Shown here: positions 8,157 to 15,100 of the stretch, in pieces
How positions within the stretch are numbered: the stretch's first letter is position 1
How the letters are laid out: each line of letters begins with the position of its first letter
Assembly (NCBI GenBank): GCA_002339265.1
Contig: DDKG01000004.1
Span: 1-64,000 of the forward strand
From: Massilia sp. UBA2604
GTDB lineage: Bacteria; Pseudomonadota; Gammaproteobacteria; Burkholderiales; Burkholderiaceae_D
DNA length: 64,000 nucleotides
Direction: 5' to 3'
Translations under genes and position numbers: made by a program
Notes under the pieces: generated by a model
Seen by the model: the letters and a program-made list of their open reading frames with translations, nothing else
What the model was told of the DNA's origin: nothing
The model's database searches: none

Positions 8157-8594
8157 TTAATGCGCGTCGCGCAGTTCGGTCAGGCGCTGGATCGCAGCGC
8201 GCACGATTGCGGCCATCGCCGCGGCGTCCTGGCTCGGGTGATCGGCGTAGGCCTCGCTCACGTTGCGCCGGCCGCTGCCCACGCTGACGGAAACGGTGCC
8301 GTCTTCCTGGTCGTGGCGGATGCTCAGACCAAGCTCGGTGCTGAGCGGCCCCGCCGCGTTCCAGCTGCGGCGCCAGTGCGGCGGAACCTGCGGCGTCATC
8401 GTCGAGAAGGTCAGCCGCGAGTTGTGGCCGCTGAACGGATGCGTGGTCGTCGGGCGCACGTAGATGAGCGGTGCGTCGAGCGTCAGCTCGGTTGGCGCTT
8501 TGTAGGTGCGGCGCCACTGCGCGTGAAGCTTCGCCAGCGCGATCTCATCCGCGAAGGCTTCGGCCAGGTATTCGTTGTCCCACTGCTTGGTCAT
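8157..8594 (-). CDS. First gene of the leftward early operon, unknown function
   Basis: This 145-residue protein has a helical N-terminus (WDNEYLAEAFADEIALAKLHAQW) and a C-terminal QDAAAMAAIVRAAIQRLTEL helix. It is the promoter-proximal gene of the leftward operon; CTGGAGAG precedes the ATG. The start lies about 60 bp downstream of a repressor-like operator and predicted promoter. No domain is recognised. Confidence 0.75.
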   Translation of the reverse strand: MTKQWDNEYLAEAFADEIALAKLHAQWRRTYKAPTELTLDAPLIYVRPTTTHPFSGHNSRLTFSTMTPQVPPHWRRSWNAAGPLSTELGLSIRHDQEDGTVSVSVGSGRRNVSEAYADHPSQDAAAMAAIVRAAIQRLTELRDAH

Positions 8595-8654
8595 GTAGCT
8601 CTCCAGTTTTCTGCGGCTCGGGAGGTGCTGAGCTCGCTGTCGTTGGAGTCATTA

Positions 8655-8717
8655 TTAGGCATCCCTAAAAACAAATCAACAAATTAATTGAGGTATGCCT
8701 AAATATTTAGGTAAAAT
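8655..8717. promoter_or_regulatory. Divergent early promoters with CI-type operators
   Basis: Two 14-bp palindromic sites, TTAGGCATCCCTAA (8655-8668) and TGAGGTATGCCTAA (8689-8702), plus a half site TTAGGTA near 8707, match those at the cI/cro region. On the plus strand TTGAGG (8688-8693), an 18-bp spacer and TAAAAT (8712-8717) form a promoter whose -35/spacer is covered by the second site. On the minus strand TTGATT and TAATAA flank the first site. Repression of both directions by the prophage repressor is inferred. Confidence 0.72.
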
Positions 8718-8723
8718 GTGTTC

Positions 8724-9031
8724 AACGGCCGAGTCTGGCTGTTTGCACGCCTGGAGCAGGGAGGGGAAACCGCCGACGCCCAGGTCTAAGAGCCAAGGAC
8801 GACCGGAAGGGCAACGCGTGGGTGGATCGTAGAGCGCGCCGGGGGACAGGCAGGGATGCCTGGGAAGTCTGCGAACAAGCGAAAGTGTCCGAAGGCGAAA
8901 GCATGGGATGCAGTAGCCCTCCACGGGGGTCGGTAGATGCCGGCCCTTCTAGGGAGGGTTACGCTCTGGAACCGAGGCTCTGCTGGGATAAAACGAAGCC
9001 AGGAACTTAGAAAGACCTACCTGAACAGCCA
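8724..9031 (+). ncRNA. Predicted ~300-nt structured RNA
   Basis: No convincing ORF crosses this stretch, but complementary segments nest as in a folded RNA. TGGCTGTT (8736-8743) pairs with AACAGCCA (9024-9031). CAGGCA/TGCCTG (8847-8862) closes a GGGA loop. CCCTCC (8917-8922) pairs with GGAGGG (8953-8958) around a GGGTCGG/CCGGCCC hairpin (8927-8946). GGTT/AACC closes 8957-8973. Several GAAA loops occur. It begins about 7 nt after a predicted -10 in an operator-controlled promoter. I do not recognise its class; ends are approximate. Confidence 0.6.
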
Positions 9032-9085
9032 AGAACAGAACTTGAACAGTACCTTTACAGGGTGCGTAGGAAAAAAGGCCCGAAA

Positions 9086-9454
9086 ATGTCGCAAAAATTG
9101 ACGCTGGCGCGCTACCTGGAGGGTAGGGGATCGGTGAAGTCGTTGACCCGCATCGAGGCGGAAGCATTCGGCGTCCCGTACCCCCTCATCTCGGGCTGGC
9201 CAGCACGTCACGGCACTCTCGAAATCACTGCGGACATGCTCAACAATCTCCGTGCCCGGATATCCAACGCGAACCGGGCTACAGCGAACAGGGCAAAGAA
9301 CGGATTGATCGGCCTCGGCGCTTTGTCCAGCGTACCTTCGGCGTGCTGCCAAGCGAATAATCTACTACCGACTCCGCCTCAATCGCTCAATGGGTTCGTT
9401 CTGCGTAAGGCAAAACGCTATAGCACCCGATCGGAGAGACTGCCAAAGTGTTAA
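9086..9454 (+). CDS. Small protein downstream of structured RNA
   Basis: From the ATG at 9086-9088 the product has 122 residues; an upstream in-frame start adds eight. The N-terminal 75 residues look conserved and folded: LTLARYLEGRGSVKSLTRIE, then GVPYPLISGWPARHG and EITADMLNNLRARI, ending in a short helix. The last 45 residues look unstructured. It shares the presumed transcript of the RNA at 8724-9031, so it could act with that RNA. No domain is recognised. Confidence 0.6.
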   Translation: MSQKLTLARYLEGRGSVKSLTRIEAEAFGVPYPLISGWPARHGTLEITADMLNNLRARISNANRATANRAKNGLIGLGALSSVPSACCQANNLLPTPPQSLNGFVLRKAKRYSTRSERLPKC

Positions 9455-9537
9455 AAAACTAACACATAGTGATGGACGGAAAGACGGTAAACGTAGTCGA
9501 GAAGCTTAGTTGCTGCGTGGAAATTGGAGAGATTCCC

Positions 9538-11244
9538 GTGGATAATACGTCACCTCTGCGGCTCGATCCGCGCACATCCCATATCCCCAGAATGAAAAAC
9601 CTCAGTATTAAACGCTTGATCGCGATTGTTATCGGCGCGCTCATCATTCTTACGCTATTTGTTGGCGTGCTCGGATACCGGTCCACACAACGCTCAGTCG
9701 AGCTCCTCGAGGGGCAGGCATTACGCTCATCGGTCCAGCAGTTGGGCATGTCGGGCCTGCAGTTGCGGATGGAAATGAACCGCAGCCATATTCTGCAGGC
9801 ACTTCAACATAATCCTGAGAATAAGCATGCGGCATTGCATAACCATCCCTTGTCGTTCCACAGCGATTTCATCGCAAGCAATAGTCAAGCGCTGCTCAAG
9901 GAGCACAACGCAATGCAGGCAGGCCTGAGGCGCCCTGAAACTCGCGAGAAATTCCAGGCGTGGACGACTGCCAGCGACGAAATGGGGATTCACCTTATCA
10001 GTAACGCAATGCGGGCCATTGAGGCGGGCGACTGGGACAAGGCCAACGAGGACCTCGGCAAGAAGATTAACCCGACCTATAACAGGTCAATGGCTGCCTA
10101 TAAGGAGATCCAGTCCTTCATGAGTGAACGGAATGTCGCGCAAGGCGTGGCGCTCCATGAGGAGCTTTCGATTTTGAACGCCGTGATGATTTCCGCAGTA
10201 ATTGCTGCAGTTTTACTGAGCTGCGGTGCGGCTATGTATCTGATCCGGGCCATCGGCACTCCACTATCCCAGGCCGTTGAAGTAGCGCGGCGCGTGGCCA
10301 GCGGAGATTTGTCCTCGCAACCTCAGGTGGATTCTCGTAACGAATTTGGGCAACTACTTGGCGCCTTGGGCGACATGACGTCTAGCTTGGCTGGAATCGT
10401 CAAAGATGTACGGGCCGGCAGTGAGGTCATCTCGACGGCGTCAACCGAGATCGCCGCAGGAAATATGGACTTGTCATCGCGAACTGAGCAGCAGGCCAGC
10501 GCGATCGAAGAAACTGCGGCCTCGATCGAGGAACTGACGAGCACGGTTCGACAAAATGCTGACAACGCTCGCCAGGCCAGCGAACTTGCGGCCTCTGCGA
10601 CCGAAATCGCAGTTCGCGGCGGGACGGTCGTAACCGAAGTGGTAAGTACCATGGGCGAGATCAACGAATCGGCCCGTAAGATCGTCGACATCATCAGCGT
10701 CATTGACGGAATCGCGTTCCAGACGAACATCTTGGCCCTGAATGCCGCGGTGGAAGCAGCGCGCGCGGGTGAACAGGGTCGTGGTTTCGCCGTGGTGGCG
10801 AGCGAGGTGCGCAACTTAGCGCATCGTTCGGCCAGTGCGGCGAAAGAGATCAAGGAACTGATCAGTGATTCCGTTGGCAAGGTGGACGTCGGCGCGCGAC
10901 TTGTGGACCAGGCCGGCGCGACGATGGAAGAAATCGTCCAGGGTGTGCAACGTGTCGCCGGCATCATGGGCGAGATCAGCGTAGCGAGCGCGGAGCAAAG
11001 GTCTGGCATCGAGCAGATTCACCAGGCCATTAGCCAGATGGATCAGTCGACGCAGCAAAATGCCGCCCTGGTTGAAGAGGCGGCAAGCGCCGCCGTGTCG
11101 ATGCAGGAGAGCGCAGCAAGCCTGGCTGACCGGGTGAGTGTGTTCAAGATCGGCGATACGCATAGTCCGAAAAGCACCGGCGCTGGGTCCACAATGGACG
11201 CCCGTGGTGCTGCCCAAGCATATCGGGTGAGACTATCTGCCTGA
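9538..11244 (+). CDS. Methyl-accepting chemotaxis protein
   Basis: A transmembrane helix ([20 protein letters not shown]) starts the receptor, followed by a four-helix periplasmic sensor of about 170 residues, a second helix ([20 protein letters not shown]), HAMP and the cytoplasmic signalling hairpin with the tip block around [20 protein letters not shown]. No NWETF-type pentapeptide ends the protein. A GGAGAG site precedes GTG 9538, giving 568 residues. The ATG at 9592 would match family starts better but lacks a ribosome-binding site. It is not a phage structural or replication gene, so it is probably lysogenic cargo. Confidence 0.92.
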   Translation: MDNTSPLRLDPRTSHIPRMKNLSIKRLIAIVIGALIILTLFVGVLGYRSTQRSVELLEGQALRSSVQQLGMSGLQLRMEMNRSHILQALQHNPENKHAALHNHPLSFHSDFIASNSQALLKEHNAMQAGLRRPETREKFQAWTTASDEMGIHLISNAMRAIEAGDWDKANEDLGKKINPTYNRSMAAYKEIQSFMSERNVAQGVALHEELSILNAVMISAVIAAVLLSCGAAMYLIRAIGTPLSQAVEVARRVASGDLSSQPQVDSRNEFGQLLGALGDMTSSLAGIVKDVRAGSEVISTASTEIAAGNMDLSSRTEQQASAIEETAASIEELTSTVRQNADNARQASELAASATEIAVRGGTVVTEVVSTMGEINESARKIVDIISVIDGIAFQTNILALNAAVEAARAGEQGRGFAVVASEVRNLAHRSASAAKEIKELISDSVGKVDVGARLVDQAGATMEEIVQGVQRVAGIMGEISVASAEQRSGIEQIHQAISQMDQSTQQNAALVEEAASAAVSMQESAASLADRVSVFKIGDTHSPKSTGAGSTMDARGAAQAYRVRLSA

Positions 11245-11518
11245 TCGGATCTTGAACCGACGACATCAAGCTCACCCCTGCCATGCTCGAGGACCTGACG
11301 CAGCGCATAGCCGTCGCACGACGGTCGACGGCGAGCAAGGCGCTGCGCGGCCTGGATGGCGCTGGTAGGCCAGGCTCAGCTCGTCAACAAGATGAGCGCA
11401 GCACCTCGCCAACATTACGACCTCGCCTTGAGCCGCAGCGCGCCGCGGCCTCGCCATCGTTCCCTGGTTTTCTGGTGCGCCCCCCCGAAGCGCGCGCGAT
11501 CATCCAGGGTAGGGCGTG
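11245..11518. other. Intergenic stretch without recognisable gene
   Basis: This 274-base interval follows the chemotaxis gene. A plus-strand frame of 78 codons runs through it, but its Arg/Ser-rich composition and lack of a ribosome-binding site make coding doubtful. It may be a decayed gene remnant. Only the two hairpins at its right end are interpretable. Confidence 0.4.
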
Positions 11519-11542
11519 AAAAAAGCCCGCTCGGGGCGGGCT
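11519..11542 (-). terminator. Intrinsic terminator for the KilA-N gene
   Basis: Arms AGCCCGC (11524-11530) and GCGGGCT (11536-11542) flank a five-base loop. The run of A at 11519-11524 gives a U tract on the minus-strand transcript. It lies 50 bp beyond the stop of the KilA-N gene. Confidence 0.8.
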
Positions 11543-11560
11543 TCACGGTGAGCATTTGAG

Positions 11561-11586
11561 AGCGTTCCCGCCATAGCGGGAACGCT
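11561..11586. repeat. Perfect 11-bp inverted repeat
   Basis: AGCGTTCCCGC and GCGGGAACGCT flank CATA just past the KilA-N stop. There is no U tract, so it may be an extragenic palindrome, an mRNA 3'-end stabiliser or a protein site, not a terminator by itself. Confidence 0.6.
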
Positions 11587-11590
11587 AGAT

Positions 11591-12370
11591 TCAGCGAGGC
11601 CCGCTCAGGAGTTTTGGCAAGTGTTGAAGCGCTAGGGGATCGCGATCAGCAAAATAATCGGGTGCCCTTTCAGGCAGCCAGACATTGTTAAAATGAGCAC
11701 GAAAGTCAGCGAGATACTCGTTGGGGTACAGCCGAGCCGGAACCACTCGTCCATCAGCGAATCGATGGGAATAGGTAGGGAATGTTTTTGGATCAACCCC
11801 CTTGTTTTTCCTCATCCAGTCCGAAAACATACGGCCTTCCGAGATGTCTGGCATCAGATGCTCAGGAAGCGTGTATCCTGAATCTTCAAGAGGCGCAATC
11901 AGGCCGAAGGTGAGTTCGTTCAACATCGAAAAATGAGTTGACGGAATTGCTTGTCTGTTTGCAACATATCGCTGCAAATGAACAGGCATCGAAGACGGTT
12001 GCCTCGCGCCGCCCGACATCCAGTCGTAAATCCACTTCGTCACCTGAACTGCAAATCGCGGCGATAGCCACTGCGCCAGGTGGATTGCGACTTGGGGATG
12101 CACCCATGTGCCCTGCACGCGACCGCCACGAACGGATTGAACGAGCACGGTCGCCGCGATTGAGGTCTCACTGACCAGTTCGGCAATGAACTTTTGGGTT
12201 GGTGCCGAGTCCCAGTAGTGATTCCACTGTCTGTCTACTGCTTTGCACATTGCGGTGGCATTGATATAGCCGTCCAGCGCCCGCTGATCGATCATGACTC
12301 CACCGTCAACTTCATGCTGGATCAGCTCCAAGCTAAGTTGTTGATTTGAAGATTTATTTTGCGAATACAC
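11591..12370 (-). CDS. KilA-N domain protein, possible BstA-like abortive-infection factor
   Basis: The 259-residue product has an N-terminal KilA-N DNA-binding domain: RALDGYINATAMCKAVDRQW, then TWVHPQVAIHLAQWLSPRFA. A C-terminal domain includes FSMLNELTFGLIAPLEDSGY, LPEHLMPDISEGRMFSDWM and VPARLYPNEYLADFRAHFN. This layout resembles the prophage-encoded defence protein BstA, in which KilA-N precedes a distinct C-terminal region; other KilA-N proteins are anti-repressors. A GTG start follows AAGGAGAG. It is transcribed alone between its own promoter region and a terminator in the lysogeny segment. The BstA relation is an inference. Confidence 0.8.
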   Translation of the reverse strand: MYSQNKSSNQQLSLELIQHEVDGGVMIDQRALDGYINATAMCKAVDRQWNHYWDSAPTQKFIAELVSETSIAATVLVQSVRGGRVQGTWVHPQVAIHLAQWLSPRFAVQVTKWIYDWMSGGARQPSSMPVHLQRYVANRQAIPSTHFSMLNELTFGLIAPLEDSGYTLPEHLMPDISEGRMFSDWMRKNKGVDPKTFPTYSHRFADGRVVPARLYPNEYLADFRAHFNNVWLPERAPDYFADRDPLALQHLPKLLSGPR

Positions 12371-12379
12371 AATACTCTC

Positions 12380-12445
12380 CTTAGAGAGCTAAGAAAGCAT
12401 AAGATTCAAGTTTAGCTTGCTTAAGAATCGTAAGAGTCTTATACT
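12380..12445. promoter_or_regulatory. Palindrome-rich divergent promoter of KilA-N gene and small RNA
   Basis: The plus strand has TTGCTT (12417-12422), a 17-bp spacer and TATACT (12440-12445), a near-consensus sigma70 promoter. Palindromes CTTAG-AGAG-CTAAG (12380-12393), CAAG-TTTAG-CTTG (12407-12419) and TAAGAGTCTTA (12431-12441) overlap this promoter and the KilA-N leader. They suit autoregulation by a KilA-N protein, or a self-immunity element as known for BstA; either is inferred. Confidence 0.6.
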
Positions 12446-12451
12446 TCCTTA

Positions 12452-12553
12452 GCTGTTTTACCAAATGGTAAATAACGAGGTGTCCCGCGAAGAACAGCGT
12501 TATCTACCGACGAGTGAAAGCAATAGCCCTATGCGTGAGCATCAGGGCTTTTT
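12452..12553 (+). ncRNA. Predicted ~100-nt small RNA divergent from KilA-N gene
   Basis: The predicted start lies 7 nt after the TATACT box, and the end is an intrinsic terminator: AGCCCT (12525-12530), loop, AGGGCT (12544-12549), then TTTT. The stem extends outward through GTGAAA/TTTCAC. Upstream, TAACG and CGTTA can pair across about 25 nt. No plus-strand gene lies in this interval, so the promoter and terminator imply a non-coding transcript. Confidence 0.5.
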
Positions 12554-12573
12554 GTTTTCACTGGGTATACTAC

Positions 12574-12617
12574 CAGCAATTTTTAATTTGTCGGACAAAT
12601 AACTGCTGATTTTTTTG
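12574..12617 (+). terminator. Second plus-strand intrinsic terminator
   Basis: CAGCA (12574-12578) pairs with TGCTG (12604-12608) around an ATTTGT/ACAAAT palindrome, followed by ATTTTTTT. It backs up the terminator at 12525-12553. From 12618 to 12733 I see no further feature. Confidence 0.55.
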
Positions 12618-12733
12618 GGTTTCGCATATTTTGCTTGTTGAAGGCAGAATTTTCGGCAGTTGGATAGCGTTAATCGGTGTCGACCAGAGCCAATTTTCGA
12701 ATCCTCCCTTTTCCTAGGGCCTATCGCACCTCA

Positions 12734-12958
12734 CTACGCCAGGTGATCCGCCGGCCGGTCCTGGTGGTGTTCACCGGATCCGGTGCGCGGCGCCAGTTCT
12801 TCGAACGACGGGTAGTCCCAAATGATTTTCCAGAGTTCCCACCTGGCTGGGTCGATCTCATCGTTCGCCTGCAGACGGTTCTTGACGAGGACGGTAACTC
12901 GGCTTTCCAGCAGTACGCATTCCACGCGCAACGTCTGGACTCTATGAAGTCCGCTCAT
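12734..12958 (-). CDS. Small protein coupled to the SieB-like gene
   Basis: The 74-residue frame starts in the stop codon of the upstream gene (ATGA overlap at 12955-12958). A central LESRVTVLVKNRLQANDEIDPARWELW segment has mixed strand/helix character; the C-terminus is polar. Overlap with the membrane-protein gene is the main evidence that it is translated. Function unknown. Confidence 0.5.
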   Translation of the reverse strand: MSGLHRVQTLRVECVLLESRVTVLVKNRLQANDEIDPARWELWKIIWDYPSFEELAPRTGSGEHHQDRPADHLA

Positions 12959-13497
12959 CGCTCGACAATGGGCCAGGCGCCGCTCTTGCTGTCGCCATTG
13001 AATAGGTCTTCGAAGTCAATTCGGCCCCAACGTGGTGTGAGATACCAGTCGTCGTGGAAAGATGTATAGCCCGCGTTAAGATCAGGGAATATCCTCTTGC
13101 CCGCCAAGTCGTAATGTGCGAGTGATCCACTACCATTAGAGCCAATACTTTGATAGTAAATCTGCTCACCCATGCTGGTAGGGACAGCTATCCTGCGATA
13201 TCGCATGCGAGATTGCTTAATGCCAGACCTTCGGTCAACAATCGGAAAGAAGGCCTTCTTCAAGGGGCAAAAGACATAGCGCCATAGAGTTGCTTTCGAT
13301 GGCAAGAGCGTTCCCGCAACCATTATTGCAGAAAATAATAGACCAATTTGCAGCTCAAGCAGGTGATTCTTTCGAATTTCCGAAAAGTTCATTCCGAGCA
13401 TGTGTTCCTGCGGGACGTACAAGATGCATGCGGTGAATAGCATTGTCGGCCAAGCGAACTTAACGACTATTTCGATTGCTTTAATCACATCGTTCAT
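12955..13497 (-). CDS. SieB-like membrane protein (superinfection exclusion candidate)
   Basis: The 180-residue protein has two hydrophobic segments near residues 12-30 (VVKFAWPTMLFTACILYV) and 47-66 (LELQIGLLFSAIMVAGTLL), then a basic linker and a soluble C-terminal domain of about 100 residues. Two helices followed by a cytosolic domain, at this length and in a prophage lysogeny region, resemble SieB superinfection-exclusion proteins, but I see no diagnostic motif. The gene is AT-richer than its surroundings, a sign of separate origin. Confidence 0.6.
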   Translation of the reverse strand: MNDVIKAIEIVVKFAWPTMLFTACILYVPQEHMLGMNFSEIRKNHLLELQIGLLFSAIMVAGTLLPSKATLWRYVFCPLKKAFFPIVDRRSGIKQSRMRYRRIAVPTSMGEQIYYQSIGSNGSGSLAHYDLAGKRIFPDLNAGYTSFHDDWYLTPRWGRIDFEDLFNGDSKSGAWPIVER

Positions 13498-13544
13498 CGT
13501 GAGGCTCTCTAAATATCCCTACGGGACAATTGGCTTTAAGAGGA

Positions 13545-14075
13545 TTAATCGACAGTGGCTGGCACTACGTTGATATCCCTGCCGTTGACCGTGAGGTGCC
13601 GTATCTCGCTAGTAGTAACGAATCCGACGCAGCTTGCCGACATTGGTAACGAGGCTCCAAACCCATTCTCGAAGTGGAACGAGCCAGTTGGCCAGGCGAA
13701 GTAGAACTCGTCACCCTTGCCCCAGTTCTTCGCGTAAGGCGGCGTTTCGGCGCCGCCAAATTCAGCCAGGCCGGCGATGCGCTGCTGGCAGGCGAGCAGC
13801 GCCGATGCGACTGCGCGATCGTGGAGCTGGCTTGCGCTCGGCACCGCCGTGCGATAGACAGCCACGCCGACCAGAAGGACAATCGCCGCCAGCACTCCGA
13901 ACCCGAGCCACTCGCGCGGGCCGAGTAGCGACGCCTTGGGGCGAGCGGCCGCGCTGAGCTGGCCCTGGTGCTCGCGCAAGAAGGGCGGGTCCATGAAGGT
14001 CTGGCACCGCGGGCAGTTGATCAGCCCTGGGACGGTGATGTGGGCCTTGCAGCCGGGGCACTGGATGGAAGCCAT
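13545..14075 (-). CDS. Zinc-ribbon membrane protein, paralogue 1
   Basis: The 176-residue product starts MASIQCPGCKAHITVPGLINCPRC, a four-cysteine zinc ribbon. A transmembrane helix follows at about residues 53-72 (LGFGVLAAIVLLVGVAVY), then an external domain with ACQQRIAGLAEFG, PPYAKNWGKGDEFYFAWPTG and a C-terminal NGRDI. The protein two genes upstream has the same domain order and matching motifs. The cytosolic ribbon and exported domain suggest a membrane-anchored sensor or pilot; function unknown. Confidence 0.8.
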   Translation of the reverse strand: MASIQCPGCKAHITVPGLINCPRCQTFMDPPFLREHQGQLSAAARPKASLLGPREWLGFGVLAAIVLLVGVAVYRTAVPSASQLHDRAVASALLACQQRIAGLAEFGGAETPPYAKNWGKGDEFYFAWPTGSFHFENGFGASLPMSASCVGFVTTSEIRHLTVNGRDINVVPATVD

Positions 14076-14091
14076 TGGCGCGCCTCCGCGC

Positions 14092-14382
14092 TCACACGCA
14101 CTTGAACGTGAGTTCAGCCTTCGGGTAGTTACCGAAGACGAAAGGCGGCTGCGCCTCCTTCTCACTGGTGACGGTCGCGGTCTTGCCCTTGCTGGTGCAG
14201 AACGCTCCTGCCTCGGTCATCGCTTCTGCCTTCAAAGTTCCGGATCCGGAGAAGCCGGTTGCTGCTTGGCGAGACACGAAGAAGGTGTCGGGCCCCATCG
14301 CCACGACACCGGAATTGCTGGCGCAGCCGGCCAGGACGGCCGCCGCGCAGATGAACAGGATCTTACTCAAGACATACCCCAA
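14092..14382 (-). CDS. Putative lipoprotein
   Basis: The 96-residue protein has a signal peptide with lipobox LAGC (ILFICAAAVLAGC), then a mature part of about 75 residues with two further cysteines (FCTSKG, FKCV). It should be a lipid-anchored envelope protein. It sits between the two zinc-ribbon membrane paralogues on the same strand, suggesting one envelope-associated module. Confidence 0.8.
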   Translation of the reverse strand: MGYVLSKILFICAAAVLAGCASNSGVVAMGPDTFFVSRQAATGFSGSGTLKAEAMTEAGAFCTSKGKTATVTSEKEAQPPFVFGNYPKAELTFKCV

Positions 14383-14444
14383 CTCGGCATCTAAGCGTGC
14401 CGTTTCGCTCGCGCGAGTATAGCTGCTGCTGAGTTACAAAAATC

Positions 14445-14978
14445 TCACCAATCCTCACGACGTGGTGCTGTAGTCACGTCCTGGCCGTTCAACGATAGTT
14501 CAGTGATAAGGCCAGAGGTGACATCGCCTCTGCAGGTCGCCGACGCCGCGTTGAGTACCCCCTCGCTGTCGGCGTAAAAGAACACGCCCTTCGGCCAGAC
14601 GAAGTAGAACTCGGGCAGGGTGCCGTAATTCTTTGCTGGCGGCGGGGCGGGGACCTCGCCACCGATGGATAGCGCTGCAATGCGCGCCTGGCAGGTGGAC
14701 AGAGCCCGGGCAACCTGTTCGTCTGCGCTGACGCCTGGAACGGGTTCCATCCGCCGATCGCCGATGAGCACCAGGCATGCTGCCGCGGCGACGAGCGCTG
14801 CGGCGCCGATCCATCCCCTCCAGCCCGGCCAAGCGCGGTACGCCTCATCTGCATCGAATGGTTGCGCCAGGTAGACGGCGGCAAGCGGCTGGCCGCACCA
14901 GGGGCAATTTACATACCGTTTGCGTCTCTGCAGAGTCGAGCCACAGGCTGGGCATCTGATATTGGGCATGGCGATCAC
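14445..14978 (-). CDS. Zinc-ribbon membrane protein, paralogue 2
   Basis: This 177-residue protein repeats the design of the gene at 13545-14075: zinc ribbon (IRCPACGSTLQRRKRYVNCPWC), transmembrane helix (WIGAAALVAAAACLVLIG) and an external domain with TCQARIAALS, PPAKNYGTLPEFYFVWPKG and a closing NGQDVTTAP. An alternative start at the internal ATG gives MPNIRC. Tandem paralogy around a lipoprotein gene points to duplication inside this cargo segment. Confidence 0.8.
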   Translation of the reverse strand: MIAMPNIRCPACGSTLQRRKRYVNCPWCGQPLAAVYLAQPFDADEAYRAWPGWRGWIGAAALVAAAACLVLIGDRRMEPVPGVSADEQVARALSTCQARIAALSIGGEVPAPPPAKNYGTLPEFYFVWPKGVFFYADSEGVLNAASATCRGDVTSGLITELSLNGQDVTTAPRREDW

Positions 14979-15100
14979 CTCGTAAAACGCTCATGAACCG
15001 TTCAGAATCCAATGATAAGGACTTCCAGTAAGCCAAATTCTCCCTAAAAATCACTATACGACTTCTGGTACAGCCAACGCTTGCGGCGAAATTACCGGGT

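Noticed and set aside
8676..8924. 82-codon minus-strand frame inside the structured RNA
   Set aside because: It crosses the operators and promoter, has no ribosome-binding site, is Pro/Arg/Cys-rich, and is better explained as chance in a folded RNA region.
8724..9031. Group II intron or RNase P RNA as identity of the structured RNA
   Set aside because: No domain V-like hairpin, no RNase P core consensus and no reverse transcriptase nearby. The class is left open.
11283..11519. 78-codon frame after the chemotaxis gene
   Set aside because: No ribosome-binding site, Arg/Ser/Ala-rich composition and no family resemblance; treated as non-coding or remnant.
12677..13069. 130-codon plus-strand frame
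   Set aside because: It runs antisense to two coupled minus-strand genes and lacks domains.
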